Positions 25,852 through 34,932 of a stretch of DNA of 48,709 nt are shown piece after piece (position 1 is the first letter of the stretch; every line of letters begins with the position of its first letter). The notes below the pieces were generated by a model. That model was not told where the DNA came from. It was given only the letters and a program-made list of their open reading frames with translations, and ran no database searches. The stretch spans positions 1-48,709 of the forward strand of contig CBDCOD010000008.1 in the NCBI GenBank assembly GCA_965219665.1. The letters run 5' to 3'. This DNA is from CBDCOD01 sp965219665. GTDB lineage: Bacteria; Pseudomonadota; Gammaproteobacteria; CAKMZV01. The position numbers were made by a program, and so were the translations under genes.

Positions 25852-26373
25852 ATGAATTTTGTACCTCAAGAGAGTTATACGCGTGACGAACTCATTGCTT
25901 GCGGCAACGGCAAACTGTTTGGGCCTGAAAATGCCCGCTTGCCTTTGCCTCCTATGCTGATGTTCGATCGTATTGAAAAAATAACATCAACTGGCGGAAA
26001 ACATAATAAAGGGCAAGTAATTGCTAGTTTAGATATTACCCCTGACTTGTGGTTTTTTGACTGCCATTTTAGAACAGACCCTGTTATGCCTGGATGCCTT
26101 GGCTTAGATGCTATGTGGCAACTTATTGGCTTTCACTTAGGCTGGTTAGGCGGTCAAGGAAAAGGAAGAGCACTGGGTTCTGGGTCATTAAAGTTTTTCG
26201 GTCAGGTAACTCCTAACTGTAAAAAAATTACTTATCAAATCGACATTAAGCGTATTATTCGGCGTAAGTTATGGATGGGCATAGGTGATGCCCTGCTCAT
26301 TGTTGATAATAGAACTATCTATCATGCCAATGATTTACGCGTAGGGTTATTCACTGAAACAAATACTTTCTAA
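25852..26373 (+). CDS. fabA: 3-hydroxydecanoyl-ACP dehydratase/isomerase FabA
   Basis: Dehydrates 3-hydroxydecanoyl-ACP and isomerises it to the cis-3 form, the branch point to unsaturated fatty acids. 173 aa, usual length. Catalytic His72 in FFDCHFRTDPVMPGCLG and Asp86 in LGLDAMWQLIGF are present. The start agrees with the family (NFVPQESYT). No Shine-Dalgarno is visible before the ATG. It is followed after 11 bp by fabB, with which it works. Confidence 0.97.
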   Translation: MNFVPQESYTRDELIACGNGKLFGPENARLPLPPMLMFDRIEKITSTGGKHNKGQVIASLDITPDLWFFDCHFRTDPVMPGCLGLDAMWQLIGFHLGWLGGQGKGRALGSGSLKFFGQVTPNCKKITYQIDIKRIIRRKLWMGIGDALLIVDNRTIYHANDLRVGLFTETNTF

Positions 26374-26384
26374 CACTATACATA

Positions 26385-27602
26385 ATGAAAAGAGTTGTTA
26401 TTTCTGGTCTAGGTATCGTCTCATGCCTGGGCAATACTAAAAAAGACATTTTAGAGCACCTTCTACAAGGCAAATCAGGCATTAGTGCAGCTCCTGAATA
26501 TGCAGAAAAAGGCTTCCGTTCACAGATATATGGCATGCCAACCGTTAACCGCGAAGAGATTCCGCGCAAATTACTCCGTTTTATGGGTGATGCTGCTGCA
26601 TATAGTTATTTAGCCTTGCGCGATGCCGTTGCAGATGCACAGTTGAGCGAGGAGCAGTACCACGAAAATCCACGAGTAGGTTTAGTTGCCGGATCAGGTG
26701 GTGCTTCTACTGCAAACGTTGTAGATGCAGCAGATGTCGCCCGTAATGCAGGCGTTAAGCGTGTGGGACCTTACCGCGTAACACGAACTATGGGTAGCAC
26801 TGTATCTGCCTGTTTAGCCGTTCCATTCAAAGTTCATGGAGTAAATTATTCACTCAGCAGTGCTTGTGCAACTGGTGCACACTGTATAGGGCATGCTATG
26901 GAACTTATTCAACTCGGCAAACAAGACATGGTATTTGCTGGTGCAGGTGAAGAGTTAGATTGGACACAGTCCTGCTTGTTTGATGCCATGGGTGCTCTAT
27001 CCTCCAACTATAACGACACACCTGATAAAGCCTCTCGTGCTTATGATGCTAACCGTGATGGCTTTGTTATCGCTGGTGGGGCGGGTATGGTTGTAGTAGA
27101 GGAGTTAGAGCATGCTGTCAAACGGGGCGCTCCTATTTATGCAGAGCTAGTAGGTTATGGCGCCACATCAGATGGCTATGATATGGTTCAGCCCTCAGGA
27201 GATGGTGCTGTACGCTGTGTACGTCAGGCACTAAGTACCACCAATCAGCCCATTGACTATATCAATGCGCATGGCACAAGCACACCAGTTGGTGATACAT
27301 GTGAATTGGGCGCAATGCGTACTGTTTTTGGTAGCAAAATGCCCGCCATTAGCTCAACTAAATCAATGACTGGACATTCCTTAGGCGCTTCAGGCGTTCA
27401 AGAATTCATCTACAGTTTAATTATGCTAGAGAACCAGTTTGCATGTCCTTCTATCAATATAGATACCTTAGATAAAGAAGCCAAAGACTTGCCTATATTG
27501 CAAAAACAAACACCTATGAACATGAACTGTTTTATGTCTAATAGTTTTGGCTTTGGCGGTACAAACGCTACACTCATCGCCTCAAAACTTCAATCTGCAT
27601 AG
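26385..27602 (+). CDS. fabB: 3-oxoacyl-ACP synthase I FabB
   Basis: Elongates the cis-3-decenoyl-ACP made by FabA. 405 aa. The nucleophile Cys161 lies in LSSACATGAHCIGHA; the two histidines are in INAHGTSTPVGD and in TKSMTGHSLGASG. The gene follows fabA as in several gammaproteobacteria, and the run continues into folK 12 bp later, so all four genes to midA are likely cotranscribed. Confidence 0.97.
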   Translation: MKRVVISGLGIVSCLGNTKKDILEHLLQGKSGISAAPEYAEKGFRSQIYGMPTVNREEIPRKLLRFMGDAAAYSYLALRDAVADAQLSEEQYHENPRVGLVAGSGGASTANVVDAADVARNAGVKRVGPYRVTRTMGSTVSACLAVPFKVHGVNYSLSSACATGAHCIGHAMELIQLGKQDMVFAGAGEELDWTQSCLFDAMGALSSNYNDTPDKASRAYDANRDGFVIAGGAGMVVVEELEHAVKRGAPIYAELVGYGATSDGYDMVQPSGDGAVRCVRQALSTTNQPIDYINAHGTSTPVGDTCELGAMRTVFGSKMPAISSTKSMTGHSLGASGVQEFIYSLIMLENQFACPSINIDTLDKEAKDLPILQKQTPMNMNCFMSNSFGFGGTNATLIASKLQSA

Positions 27603-27614
27603 TGTAGCCTTGTC

Positions 27615-28100
27615 ATGGTTGCTTGGGTCGCTGTTGGAGTTGGTTCCAATATCAACCCGCAACACCATACCAAAGAAGGTTTAGATTATCTAAGCGCACA
27701 ATTAGACACACCGTATACCAGTCCATTCTATCAAACACCTGCCATCGGCTTTGCTGGCAATGATTTTATCAATGTGGGTATCTGTGGCTATACGATGTTA
27801 GACTACCCTACTTTCTGCGCAACACTCAAAACATCAGAACGTCTCCTTAGCGAAGGCGTGCTTACAAAGCGTTTTACCAATCGTACTATTGACTTAGATT
27901 TATACACCTACATTGATTTATCCAAAAATGAGGTAATCTTTATCAGTCCAGACCTTGAAAACTACGCCTTTGCTGCGCAGATTACACTGGATTTATTACA
28001 GAACACACAATATAGCACGCTTATCTCTACGCCCTCTTTACAGCAAACTGTACAGGATCTTGCTACCACACAACAACTTGAAATATTGCAACAGTTATGA
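27615..28100 (+). CDS. folK: HPPK-like folate enzyme (divergent FolK)
   Basis: Predicted 6-hydroxymethyl-7,8-dihydropterin pyrophosphokinase, which activates the pterin for dihydropteroate synthesis. 161 aa, normal length. VGVGSNINPQHH is the opening motif, YTSPFYQTPAIGF the pterin-binding segment, and RTIDLDLYTY the metal-binding motif near the C-terminal half. The stretch between them lacks the typical basic ExxxGR loop (ERLLSEGVLTKR instead), so it is a divergent member and may have altered activity. The stop overlaps the next ATG (ATGA). Confidence 0.75.
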   Translation: MVAWVAVGVGSNINPQHHTKEGLDYLSAQLDTPYTSPFYQTPAIGFAGNDFINVGICGYTMLDYPTFCATLKTSERLLSEGVLTKRFTNRTIDLDLYTYIDLSKNEVIFISPDLENYAFAAQITLDLLQNTQYSTLISTPSLQQTVQDLATTQQLEILQQL

Positions 28101-29089
28101 CACGTGCATTACACCATCTACTGTGTAAGCAAGCGTCTCACAAGCCAATATGCTTTAGCGCCTATATGCAACAAGCGCTATACCATCCACAGCTGGGCTA
28201 TTACCAAAAGAGTGCCCTCAACATAGGCGAACAAGGCGACTTTACGACTGCCCCTGAGCTATCCCCTCTTTTCGGGCGATGCTTGGCACGCTATATTAGG
28301 CACTACTTTGGAGCAGTTACAGAACGAACTATCGTAGAGTTTGGTGCTGGAAGCGGCGCACTCGCGCGCCAATTAATCGAACAACTATCACCGCAACAAT
28401 ACGACATTATAGAAGTAAGCCATCCATTTAAAGAGCAGCAGAAAAAAAATCTGAAATCCTATAACTCCGCACGCTGGCCTAGCGCACCACCATCAGATAC
28501 CAACGCCATTATTATCGCTAACGAATTATTAGATGCGTTTGCTGCACAGTGGTGGCAGCACACAGGAGATCATTGGCAACGTGCGTACGTCAAAACTAAT
28601 AATGATGCAAACCAGCTTTCTCTAATATGGATGCAAGAAACACCTCCCTGTCATTTCCCTAATATGCAGGATTGGCATCCCTTTCAGCCCTATATATACA
28701 GCCCAGAGCATACAAAGTGGCTACAAAGTTTGCGCTCGATAGCCAGCGATGTTATCCTCTTTGATTACGGTGGCTCAGAACAAGAGCTACGACATATTCA
28801 CAGCAGTGGAGTACGTTGCTATCATGCGCACCAACAACAGCAAGATCCATTAGAAAATCCAGGAGAATGCGATTTGACTTATGACGTCAATTTCACACCC
28901 TTGTTGCAAGCTCCTGACTGGCAAATAGAAAAATACTGTTCGCAAGGCAACTTTATGCGCGATTGGCTACAAGATAGTGATATTAATCCCGATCAATCCG
29001 CTGCTTTTTTCAAAAAAATTAATGCCCTCAAAACACTTCTAATGCCCGATCAAATGGGCGATATTTTCAAATTCATACACCTGCGATAG
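28097..29089 (+). CDS. SAM-dependent methyltransferase, MidA/NDUFAF7 (DUF185) family
   Basis: 330 aa. The family includes human NDUFAF7, which methylates an arginine of a complex I subunit; the bacterial target is not settled. Visible are YHPQLGYYQ, GDFTTAPELSPLFG, the motif I VEFGAGSGALA and the acidic post-motif IIANELLDAFAAQ. It overlaps folK by 4 bp and is the last gene of the fabA run; an 11 bp perfect stem begins at its stop codon. Confidence 0.88.
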   Translation: MTRALHHLLCKQASHKPICFSAYMQQALYHPQLGYYQKSALNIGEQGDFTTAPELSPLFGRCLARYIRHYFGAVTERTIVEFGAGSGALARQLIEQLSPQQYDIIEVSHPFKEQQKKNLKSYNSARWPSAPPSDTNAIIIANELLDAFAAQWWQHTGDHWQRAYVKTNNDANQLSLIWMQETPPCHFPNMQDWHPFQPYIYSPEHTKWLQSLRSIASDVILFDYGGSEQELRHIHSSGVRCYHAHQQQQDPLENPGECDLTYDVNFTPLLQAPDWQIEKYCSQGNFMRDWLQDSDINPDQSAAFFKKINALKTLLMPDQMGDIFKFIHLR

Positions 29090-29137
29090 ATAAACATCAA
29101 GCACGCAGAGCCCAATGTTTATCTAGCTCAAGTTTTT
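29087..29137 (+). terminator. Possible terminator after midA
   Basis: TAGATAAACAT and ATGTTTATCTA are a perfect 11 bp inverted repeat with a 17-base loop. Seven bases after the stem comes TTTTT. The stem is AT-rich and the T-run is offset, so efficiency is doubtful, but the position at the end of a gene run fits. Confidence 0.45.
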
Positions 29138-29283
29138 GTTGCAACATCCAGTTCTGCCATTTATATCGGCAAAAAAACTTATTAAATTGGTATCACGCGG
29201 TAAAATGTTAGCGTTGGGCGTGCAACTATCCCTAAATGCTTGCCTATTAATTAGTTCATTAATTTTTACTTATGGAGTGTAGT

Positions 29284-30279
29284 ATGAGACACATAATAAC
29301 CATCGCATTTGCGACAACTCTTTCTCTCTTGACAACGATGGCATCAGCCAATTGTGACAAGGGAGAGCTTGTTATAAAATTCAGCCATGTTACCAAGTCT
29401 AAAGGACATCCTAAAGGCGAGGCAGCATCCTTACTTGCAGAGCGTATTAATAGCCAGTTAAATGGGAGGGCTTGCATGCAAGTGTATCCAAATAGCCAGC
29501 TGTACAACGATAATAAAGTCTTAGAAGCGCTGCTGTTAGGTGACGTACACATGGCAGCACCTTCTCTATCAAAATTTGAGAAATATACTAAAAAATTCCG
29601 CATTTTTGACTTGCCTTTTCTATTTGATGACGTTGCTGCGGTAGAGCGTTTCCAAAACTCGGATGATGGGCAAAAGTTACTTAATTCAATGCGTAATAAG
29701 GGCTTAGTTGGTTTAGGATTTTGGCATAATGGTATGAAGCAAATGTCAGCAAAGCGTCCTTTAATTAAGCCCAGTGATGCCGCTGGCTTAAAATTTCGCA
29801 TCCAAACATCTGATGTATTGGAAGCGCAATTCAAACAGTTAGGAGCTAATCCTCAAAAGATGGCTTTTAAAGAAGTGTATGGCGGCTTGCAGACGGGTGT
29901 TGTTGATGGGCAAGAAAACACGTGGTCAAACATTTATACTAAAAAATTCTTTGAGGTACAAGATGGTGTGACTGAGACAAATCACGGTATCTTGGATTAT
30001 TTGGTAGTAACCAGTGCAGAGTTCTTAGATGGTCTGCCTAACTCATTGCGTAGAGATTTATTGCGTATACTCAAAGAAGTCACCGAGGAGCGTAACAGTC
30101 TCTCTACTCAAATTAACGAGCAAAATAAACAGAATGTCATCAAAGCAGGTGGTACGGTGCGCCAACTGACTTCTTCACAACGTCAAGCTTGGGTTAATGC
30201 CATGAAGCCTGTATGGAAGAAGTTTGAAAAAGACATCGGGAGTGATTTATTAAAAGCTGCTCAACGTTACAATCGTTAA
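29284..30279 (+). CDS. dctP: TRAP transporter solute-binding protein DctP
   Basis: Periplasmic receptor of a tripartite ATP-independent periplasmic transporter, with DctQ and DctM. 331 aa from the ATG after TGGAGTG; a start four codons earlier is less likely. MRHIITIAFATTLSLLTTMASA is a clear signal peptide. KFSHVTKSKGHPKG, LKFRIQTSDVLEAQFKQLGA and GQENTWSNIYTKKF match the DctP fold, with the conserved Arg in FRIQTS that binds carboxylates. A C4-dicarboxylate or similar organic acid is the likely substrate. Confidence 0.92.
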   Translation: MRHIITIAFATTLSLLTTMASANCDKGELVIKFSHVTKSKGHPKGEAASLLAERINSQLNGRACMQVYPNSQLYNDNKVLEALLLGDVHMAAPSLSKFEKYTKKFRIFDLPFLFDDVAAVERFQNSDDGQKLLNSMRNKGLVGLGFWHNGMKQMSAKRPLIKPSDAAGLKFRIQTSDVLEAQFKQLGANPQKMAFKEVYGGLQTGVVDGQENTWSNIYTKKFFEVQDGVTETNHGILDYLVVTSAEFLDGLPNSLRRDLLRILKEVTEERNSLSTQINEQNKQNVIKAGGTVRQLTSSQRQAWVNAMKPVWKKFEKDIGSDLLKAAQRYNR

Positions 30280-30290
30280 TTCTTTTTCTG

Positions 30291-30322
30291 CTGGCATCTG
30301 ATGTGTAATCATTAGATGCCAG
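30291..30322 (+). promoter_or_regulatory. Hairpin between dctP and dctQ
   Basis: CTGGCATCTGATG (30291-30303) pairs over 13 positions with CATTAGATGCCAG (30310-30322), with one G-U pair and a six-base loop. The T-run after it is poor. Such a structure after a binding-protein gene commonly protects or partly terminates the mRNA so that more receptor than membrane component is made. Confidence 0.6.
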
Positions 30323-30379
30323 TGTTTGTCGAGCTATTTACGTAATAAGACAAAATCCCACAACCATAATGGGCTTACT

Positions 30380-30961
30380 ATGCAATATCTTAACGATGAT
30401 CATTGGATAACACGTATTGAAGAGGCTATCCTTAGCCTGCTTTTAGCAGCCATGGTGCTCATTACCTTTTCACAGGTTATTGCGCGCTATGTCTTCAATT
30501 CTGGTGCAGTATGGGCACTAGAAGTTACTACGACACTATTTGCGTGGATGATTTTATTCGGAGCATCTTATGGCATCAAAATTGGTGCCCACCTTGGCGT
30601 GGATGTGGTTGTGCAAAAACTACCACAAAGAGGGCAACGTGTTGCAGCGATTCTTGCTGCCTTATTCTGTATTCTCTATGCTGTTATTTTATTAGACGCA
30701 TCCTTCTTATCTATCCTGAGTGATAACATTAATGCTCGTGGCGGCTCAATTGATTACATCATTAAGATGTATCGCTTTGGCATTGAAATGGAAGATTTAC
30801 CTATACCACGCTGGATTGCTTATATCATTCTCCCAATTGGTCTGATGCTCTTTGTGTTACGGAGTACACAAGCACTATGGTTGATTATCAAAGGAGAGCG
30901 CCAAACCATAGTTTCAGCGCATGAAGGCGAGGAGCTCCTCAAAGAACATAACAGCCGATAA
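30380..30961 (+). CDS. dctQ: TRAP transporter small membrane subunit DctQ
   Basis: Small four-span subunit that connects DctP and DctM. 193 aa from the ATG at MQYLNDDHWITRIEE; the frame is open 18 codons further up from a TTG, so the start is not certain. FSQVIARYVFNSGAVWALEV with LFAWMILFGASYGIKIGAHLGVD is the family pattern (conserved RY and AH). It lies 9 bp before dctM. Confidence 0.9.
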   Translation: MQYLNDDHWITRIEEAILSLLLAAMVLITFSQVIARYVFNSGAVWALEVTTTLFAWMILFGASYGIKIGAHLGVDVVVQKLPQRGQRVAAILAALFCILYAVILLDASFLSILSDNINARGGSIDYIIKMYRFGIEMEDLPIPRWIAYIILPIGLMLFVLRSTQALWLIIKGERQTIVSAHEGEELLKEHNSR

Positions 30962-30969
30962 TTGAAGCC

Positions 30970-32367
30970 ATGGAATCCTTTTTACTGCTCGTCTTTGTTT
31001 TTGGGTTTTTAGCCATTGGAGTGCCTGTTGCTGTTTCCTTAGGTCTGTCCAGTATCCTCTATATTGTCTTATTCTCTAATGACTCTATGACCTCTATTTC
31101 CCTCAAGTTATTTGAGGCAAATGAGCACTTCCTACTATTAGCAATTCCATTTTTTATCCTATCTTCCACTTTTTTATCAACTGGTGGTGTTGCTAAACGT
31201 ATCGTACGCCTTGCGATTGCAACCGTTGGGTCTTTTCGTGGCGGGCTTGCAATGGCAGGTGTGTTTTCTTGCATGATTTTCGCAGCACTATCTGGCTCAT
31301 CACCAGCAACAGTTGTTGCTATTGGTACTATCGTGATTGCAGGCATGCGTCAAGCGGGCTATCCACTCCCTTTTGCCGCCGGTGTCATTGCTAACGCAGG
31401 TACTTTGGGCATTCTGATACCGCCCTCTATTGTTATGGTTGTCTATGCTGCAGCTACTGATGTTTCAGTAGGACGCATGTTTTTAGCAGGTGTTATCCCT
31501 GGAGTGCTTGCTGGTTTGATGCTCATGCTAGCCATTTACATCCGTGCCCGTCGTAATAATTTACCCGCACAGCCCTGGGTGGGTTGGTCTGAAATTAATG
31601 AAGCAGCGCGTGAAGCATCTTGGGGGCTGCTCATGATTGTCATTATTTTAGGAGGCATATACGGGGGCATATTCACGCCGACTGAGGCAGCTGCTGTTGC
31701 AGCTGTGTATGCTTTCCTTGTGGCACATTTTATTTACCGAGATATTGGGCCACTCAAAAAACAAGTTTGGCGCAAAGAATCTGAGTCACTAATCGCCAGC
31801 GTTGGACGCAATACAGTGCTAACTATTGCTTTCTTTTTGCCTGCCATGATTCATGCAGATACTGCTAAGGTGTTACGGGATGCAGCTCGCACAACCGTTA
31901 TGCTCATGTTCATCATTGCTAATGCGTTACTGTTTGCGCACGTACTCACCACTGAGCGCATTCCGCAAGCAATTACTGAGCTTATTCTATCAGCTGGCTT
32001 TGAGTGGTGGAGTTTCCTAATTGTAGTCAATTTGCTGCTACTATTAGGGGGGCAGTTTATGGAGCCTTCTGGCTTATTGCTCATTGTTGCGCCTTTAGTG
32101 TTCCCCATTGCGATTGAATTGGGAATTGATCCTATACATTTAGGCATCATTATGGTTGTGAATATGGAGATTGGCATGGTTACTCCGCCAATTGGGCTCA
32201 ATCTTTTTGTTACCTCTGGTGTAACAGGCATGAAAATGACCGAAGTAACACGTGCTGCTATACCTTGGATGCTGGTTTTGATGCTGTTTTTAGTCTTAGT
32301 GACCTATGTGCCTGCCATCTCTACTTTCTTGCCAGATTTGATTATGGGGCCTTCTATCACCCCGTAA
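30970..32367 (+). CDS. dctM: TRAP transporter large permease subunit DctM
   Basis: 465 aa, about 12 membrane spans. Carries the substrate and uses a sodium or proton gradient. GVPVAVSLGLSS at the N-terminus, IFAALSGSSPATVVAIG, LGILIPPSIVMVVYA and FTPTEAAAVAA are DctM signatures, and EIGMVTPPIGLNLFV closes the second half. It completes the dctPQM set. Confidence 0.96.
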   Translation: MESFLLLVFVFGFLAIGVPVAVSLGLSSILYIVLFSNDSMTSISLKLFEANEHFLLLAIPFFILSSTFLSTGGVAKRIVRLAIATVGSFRGGLAMAGVFSCMIFAALSGSSPATVVAIGTIVIAGMRQAGYPLPFAAGVIANAGTLGILIPPSIVMVVYAAATDVSVGRMFLAGVIPGVLAGLMLMLAIYIRARRNNLPAQPWVGWSEINEAAREASWGLLMIVIILGGIYGGIFTPTEAAAVAAVYAFLVAHFIYRDIGPLKKQVWRKESESLIASVGRNTVLTIAFFLPAMIHADTAKVLRDAARTTVMLMFIIANALLFAHVLTTERIPQAITELILSAGFEWWSFLIVVNLLLLLGGQFMEPSGLLLIVAPLVFPIAIELGIDPIHLGIIMVVNMEIGMVTPPIGLNLFVTSGVTGMKMTEVTRAAIPWMLVLMLFLVLVTYVPAISTFLPDLIMGPSITP

Positions 32368-32386
32368 AAATACACGCTTGTATTTG

Positions 32387-32415
32387 TTACTTGCAACCCA
32401 GTTTCAGTGTAAAAT
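32387..32415 (+). promoter_or_regulatory. Possible promoter of the mreB cluster
   Basis: TTACTT at 32387-32392 and TAAAAT at 32410-32415 with a 17 bp spacer, about 140 bp before mreB in the gap after dctM. The -35 is weak. Confidence 0.35.
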
Positions 32416-32553
32416 TAGTCCACTTGTGCAGAAGGCTTTCTCCTTATTGTTGGATGCAGATAACAACCGTATTAAGCAATGCAGACGGCTTTTGTACGCT
32501 GCATCAGGCAGTTAAGCATAATAACACAATTTTTTCAATAATTAAGGTTTCCT

Positions 32554-33597
32554 ATGTTTAGTTTAATTCGCGGTCTTTTTTCAAATGATTTGTCTATCGA
32601 TTTAGGCACAGCCAATACACTCATTTATAGCAGAGGAAAAGGTATCGTTTTGAATGAACCTTCTGTTGTGGCTGTTCGTGAAAATGCCCGTGGACAAAAG
32701 AGTATTCTTGCTGTAGGGCAAGAGGCTAATTCTATGCTGGGGCGTACTCCAGGCAACATCCATGCTATCCGTCCTATGCGCGATGGCGTAATTGCAGATT
32801 TCAATATTACAGAGAAAATGCTGCAGCATTTTATTCGCAAGGCGCATAAATCTACTTTTCTCTCACCAAGCCCTCGTGTATTGGTGTGTGTTCCTTGTGG
32901 GTCCACACAGGTAGAGCGGCGCGCTATTCGTGAGTCTGCATTAGGAGCTGGCGCACGACAAGTACAGCTCATTGAAGAACCACTAGCCGCTGCCATTGGT
33001 GCGGGCATTCCAACAAGCGAAGCAAGTGGCTCTATGGTTGTGGATATTGGTGGCGGGACAACTGAGATTGCTACTATATCACTCAATGGCACAGTGTATG
33101 CTGACTCTACTAAAATAGGTGGTGATGCCTTTGATGAAGCCATAGTTCGCTATGTACGCCAGAAATATGGCACACTCATTGGGTATAGGACTGCTGAGCA
33201 TATCAAAATGGAGATTGGCACTGCCATGTCGGATAATGAGCCTCGTGAATTAGAAGTTCAAGGACGCAATATTGCTGCTGGGATACCGCACTCCATAATT
33301 ATTAGCAGCCATGAGGTGTGCGAAGCCTTAGAAGATCCTTTGAACGCCATCCTCACTTCTATGCGCTCTGCATTAGAAAAAACACCACCCGAGTTAGGCG
33401 CTGATATTGCACGCAAAGGAATTACACTAACTGGAGGTGGTGCGCTATTAAATGGCTTAGACCGGCTAATTAAGCACAATACTCACATTGATGTCAATAT
33501 TGCTGATGATCCTTTAAGCTGTGTGGCACTCGGCGGCGGCATAGCCTTAGAAATGTTAGACAAACATAAGATGACAGACTTATTCACGACAGAATAG
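32554..33597 (+). CDS. mreB: Rod shape-determining protein MreB
   Basis: Actin-like filament protein that organises lateral wall synthesis under the inner membrane. 347 aa, usual length. FSNDLSIDLGTANTLIY is the phosphate-1 motif, VVDIGGGTTEIA the phosphate-2 motif, and GITLTGGGALLNGL the adenosine motif. The N-terminal MFSLIRGLF is an amphipathic membrane-binding helix. TAAGG lies upstream of the ATG. It is the first gene of the mreBCD-mrdA-rodA-mltB run. Confidence 0.98.
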   Translation: MFSLIRGLFSNDLSIDLGTANTLIYSRGKGIVLNEPSVVAVRENARGQKSILAVGQEANSMLGRTPGNIHAIRPMRDGVIADFNITEKMLQHFIRKAHKSTFLSPSPRVLVCVPCGSTQVERRAIRESALGAGARQVQLIEEPLAAAIGAGIPTSEASGSMVVDIGGGTTEIATISLNGTVYADSTKIGGDAFDEAIVRYVRQKYGTLIGYRTAEHIKMEIGTAMSDNEPRELEVQGRNIAAGIPHSIIISSHEVCEALEDPLNAILTSMRSALEKTPPELGADIARKGITLTGGGALLNGLDRLIKHNTHIDVNIADDPLSCVALGGGIALEMLDKHKMTDLFTTE

Positions 33598-33619
33598 TTC
33601 TATAGACACCCTTATAGCC

Positions 33620-34429
33620 ATGGGACGTGCTTCATCTGGCTCATTTAGTGTTGCATTCGCTATCTTTTTCTGTTCAGCCTTACTGGTTGTAGATAGCAAA
33701 ACAGACTACCTAAAACGACTTCGCTACTACACACATGCTACGCTCATCCCATTGAGGGCTATTCCAAATAATCTGCATAATGTTGCAGAATGGATAGGGC
33801 AGTTGGGTGTTTTTCATTTGGAACTGATTGAAGAAAACAATCGCCTAATAACTACAAATTCAATGCTTAAAGCACATACCCAAAAGTATATTAGCCTAAA
33901 GCATGAAAACGATCGCTTACGTAACCTACTAGGCGTCATTGAAAAAACTAAGGTCAATCGCGTCACTGTCGCTGAGTTAGAGGCGGCTCAAACAAATGGC
34001 TTTGAACATAGTGTTTGGATTAATGCAGGCAGCTTAGAAGGGGTCTATACAGGCCAACCTGTAGTAGACAGCGAAGGCATTTACGGTATTGTTGCCGAAG
34101 TTGGATTAGCAAGCAGTAAAGTTAATTTAGTTACCGCACAATCCTTTACGCTATCAGTTTCTAATTTAAGAAATGGCGAACGCGGACTGCTATTTGGTAG
34201 TGGCTCTGACTTGGATTTGCGCTTTATTTTATCCAATAAAGATATTCGCAAGGATGATCTATTAGTCACTTCTGGACTGGATGGGATTTTCCCTGCTAAT
34301 TACCCTGTTGCAAAAGTAACGACCGTTGAACATGTGCCTGGCGGATTTGCACGCATACGAGCACTGCCCTTAGCCAACGTGACTACTGCCTATCAAGTGC
34401 TACTACTGTGGGTAAATAAAAAATCATGA
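33620..34429 (+). CDS. mreC: Rod shape-determining protein MreC
   Basis: Bitopic periplasmic scaffold of the elongasome. 269 aa. One N-terminal membrane span (FSVAFAIFFCSALLVV), a coiled coil (about 75-110, ENNRLITTNSMLKA) and the two-lobed beta domain with EGIYGIVAEVGLASSKVNLV and LLVTSGLDGIFPANYPVAKV. It lacks the long Pro-rich tail of enteric MreC and has a short cytosolic N-terminus. mreD follows with a 4 bp overlap. Confidence 0.95.
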   Translation: MGRASSGSFSVAFAIFFCSALLVVDSKTDYLKRLRYYTHATLIPLRAIPNNLHNVAEWIGQLGVFHLELIEENNRLITTNSMLKAHTQKYISLKHENDRLRNLLGVIEKTKVNRVTVAELEAAQTNGFEHSVWINAGSLEGVYTGQPVVDSEGIYGIVAEVGLASSKVNLVTAQSFTLSVSNLRNGERGLLFGSGSDLDLRFILSNKDIRKDDLLVTSGLDGIFPANYPVAKVTTVEHVPGGFARIRALPLANVTTAYQVLLLWVNKKS

Positions 34430-34932
34430 ATAAGCAAAATGCCTATCATATAGCGATACCTTTCTGGTTAGGCATATGCTTATCTATGCTAAGTTTGATT
34501 CTCCATATTTTACCTTGGGGAACTCAGGCGATTGTTCTATCCCTCCCACAGTTTTCTATCTTAACTCTCGCTCTGCTTACTTTGCTTAATCCAGAAAAAT
34601 ATGGTACTTGGTATGCAGTAATTTTGGGACTTATTCTGGACATTCTAACAGGCGTATATTTAGGATTTAACGCACTTATGTTTATACTATTTACCCTTGC
34701 TTTCAAGCCACTGTTTATCCGCTCTAATCAGTTACCTCTAATACGGGAAATTATCTATATGATGATACTTCTCACTGCCAGTAAAATTTTATATTGGCTG
34801 CTGGCGGTTATGTTAGATTTATCAAGCCCTCAAACACATTTGCTTATTAGTTCGCTAATTTCTATCATTTTTAGCGTTACTATATGGATAACTATACGAT
34901 CCCTTTCCGCTTCCTTTCAAAACAGTGAGTAA
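34426..34932 (+). CDS. mreD: Rod shape-determining protein MreD
   Basis: Integral membrane partner of MreC. 168 aa with about five membrane spans. The conserved ILGLILDILTGVYLGFNAL (the GxxxD segment of the family) is visible. It overlaps mreC by 4 bp and mrdA by 8 bp, so translation is probably coupled. Confidence 0.93.
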   Translation: MNKQNAYHIAIPFWLGICLSMLSLILHILPWGTQAIVLSLPQFSILTLALLTLLNPEKYGTWYAVILGLILDILTGVYLGFNALMFILFTLAFKPLFIRSNQLPLIREIIYMMILLTASKILYWLLAVMLDLSSPQTHLLISSLISIIFSVTIWITIRSLSASFQNSE

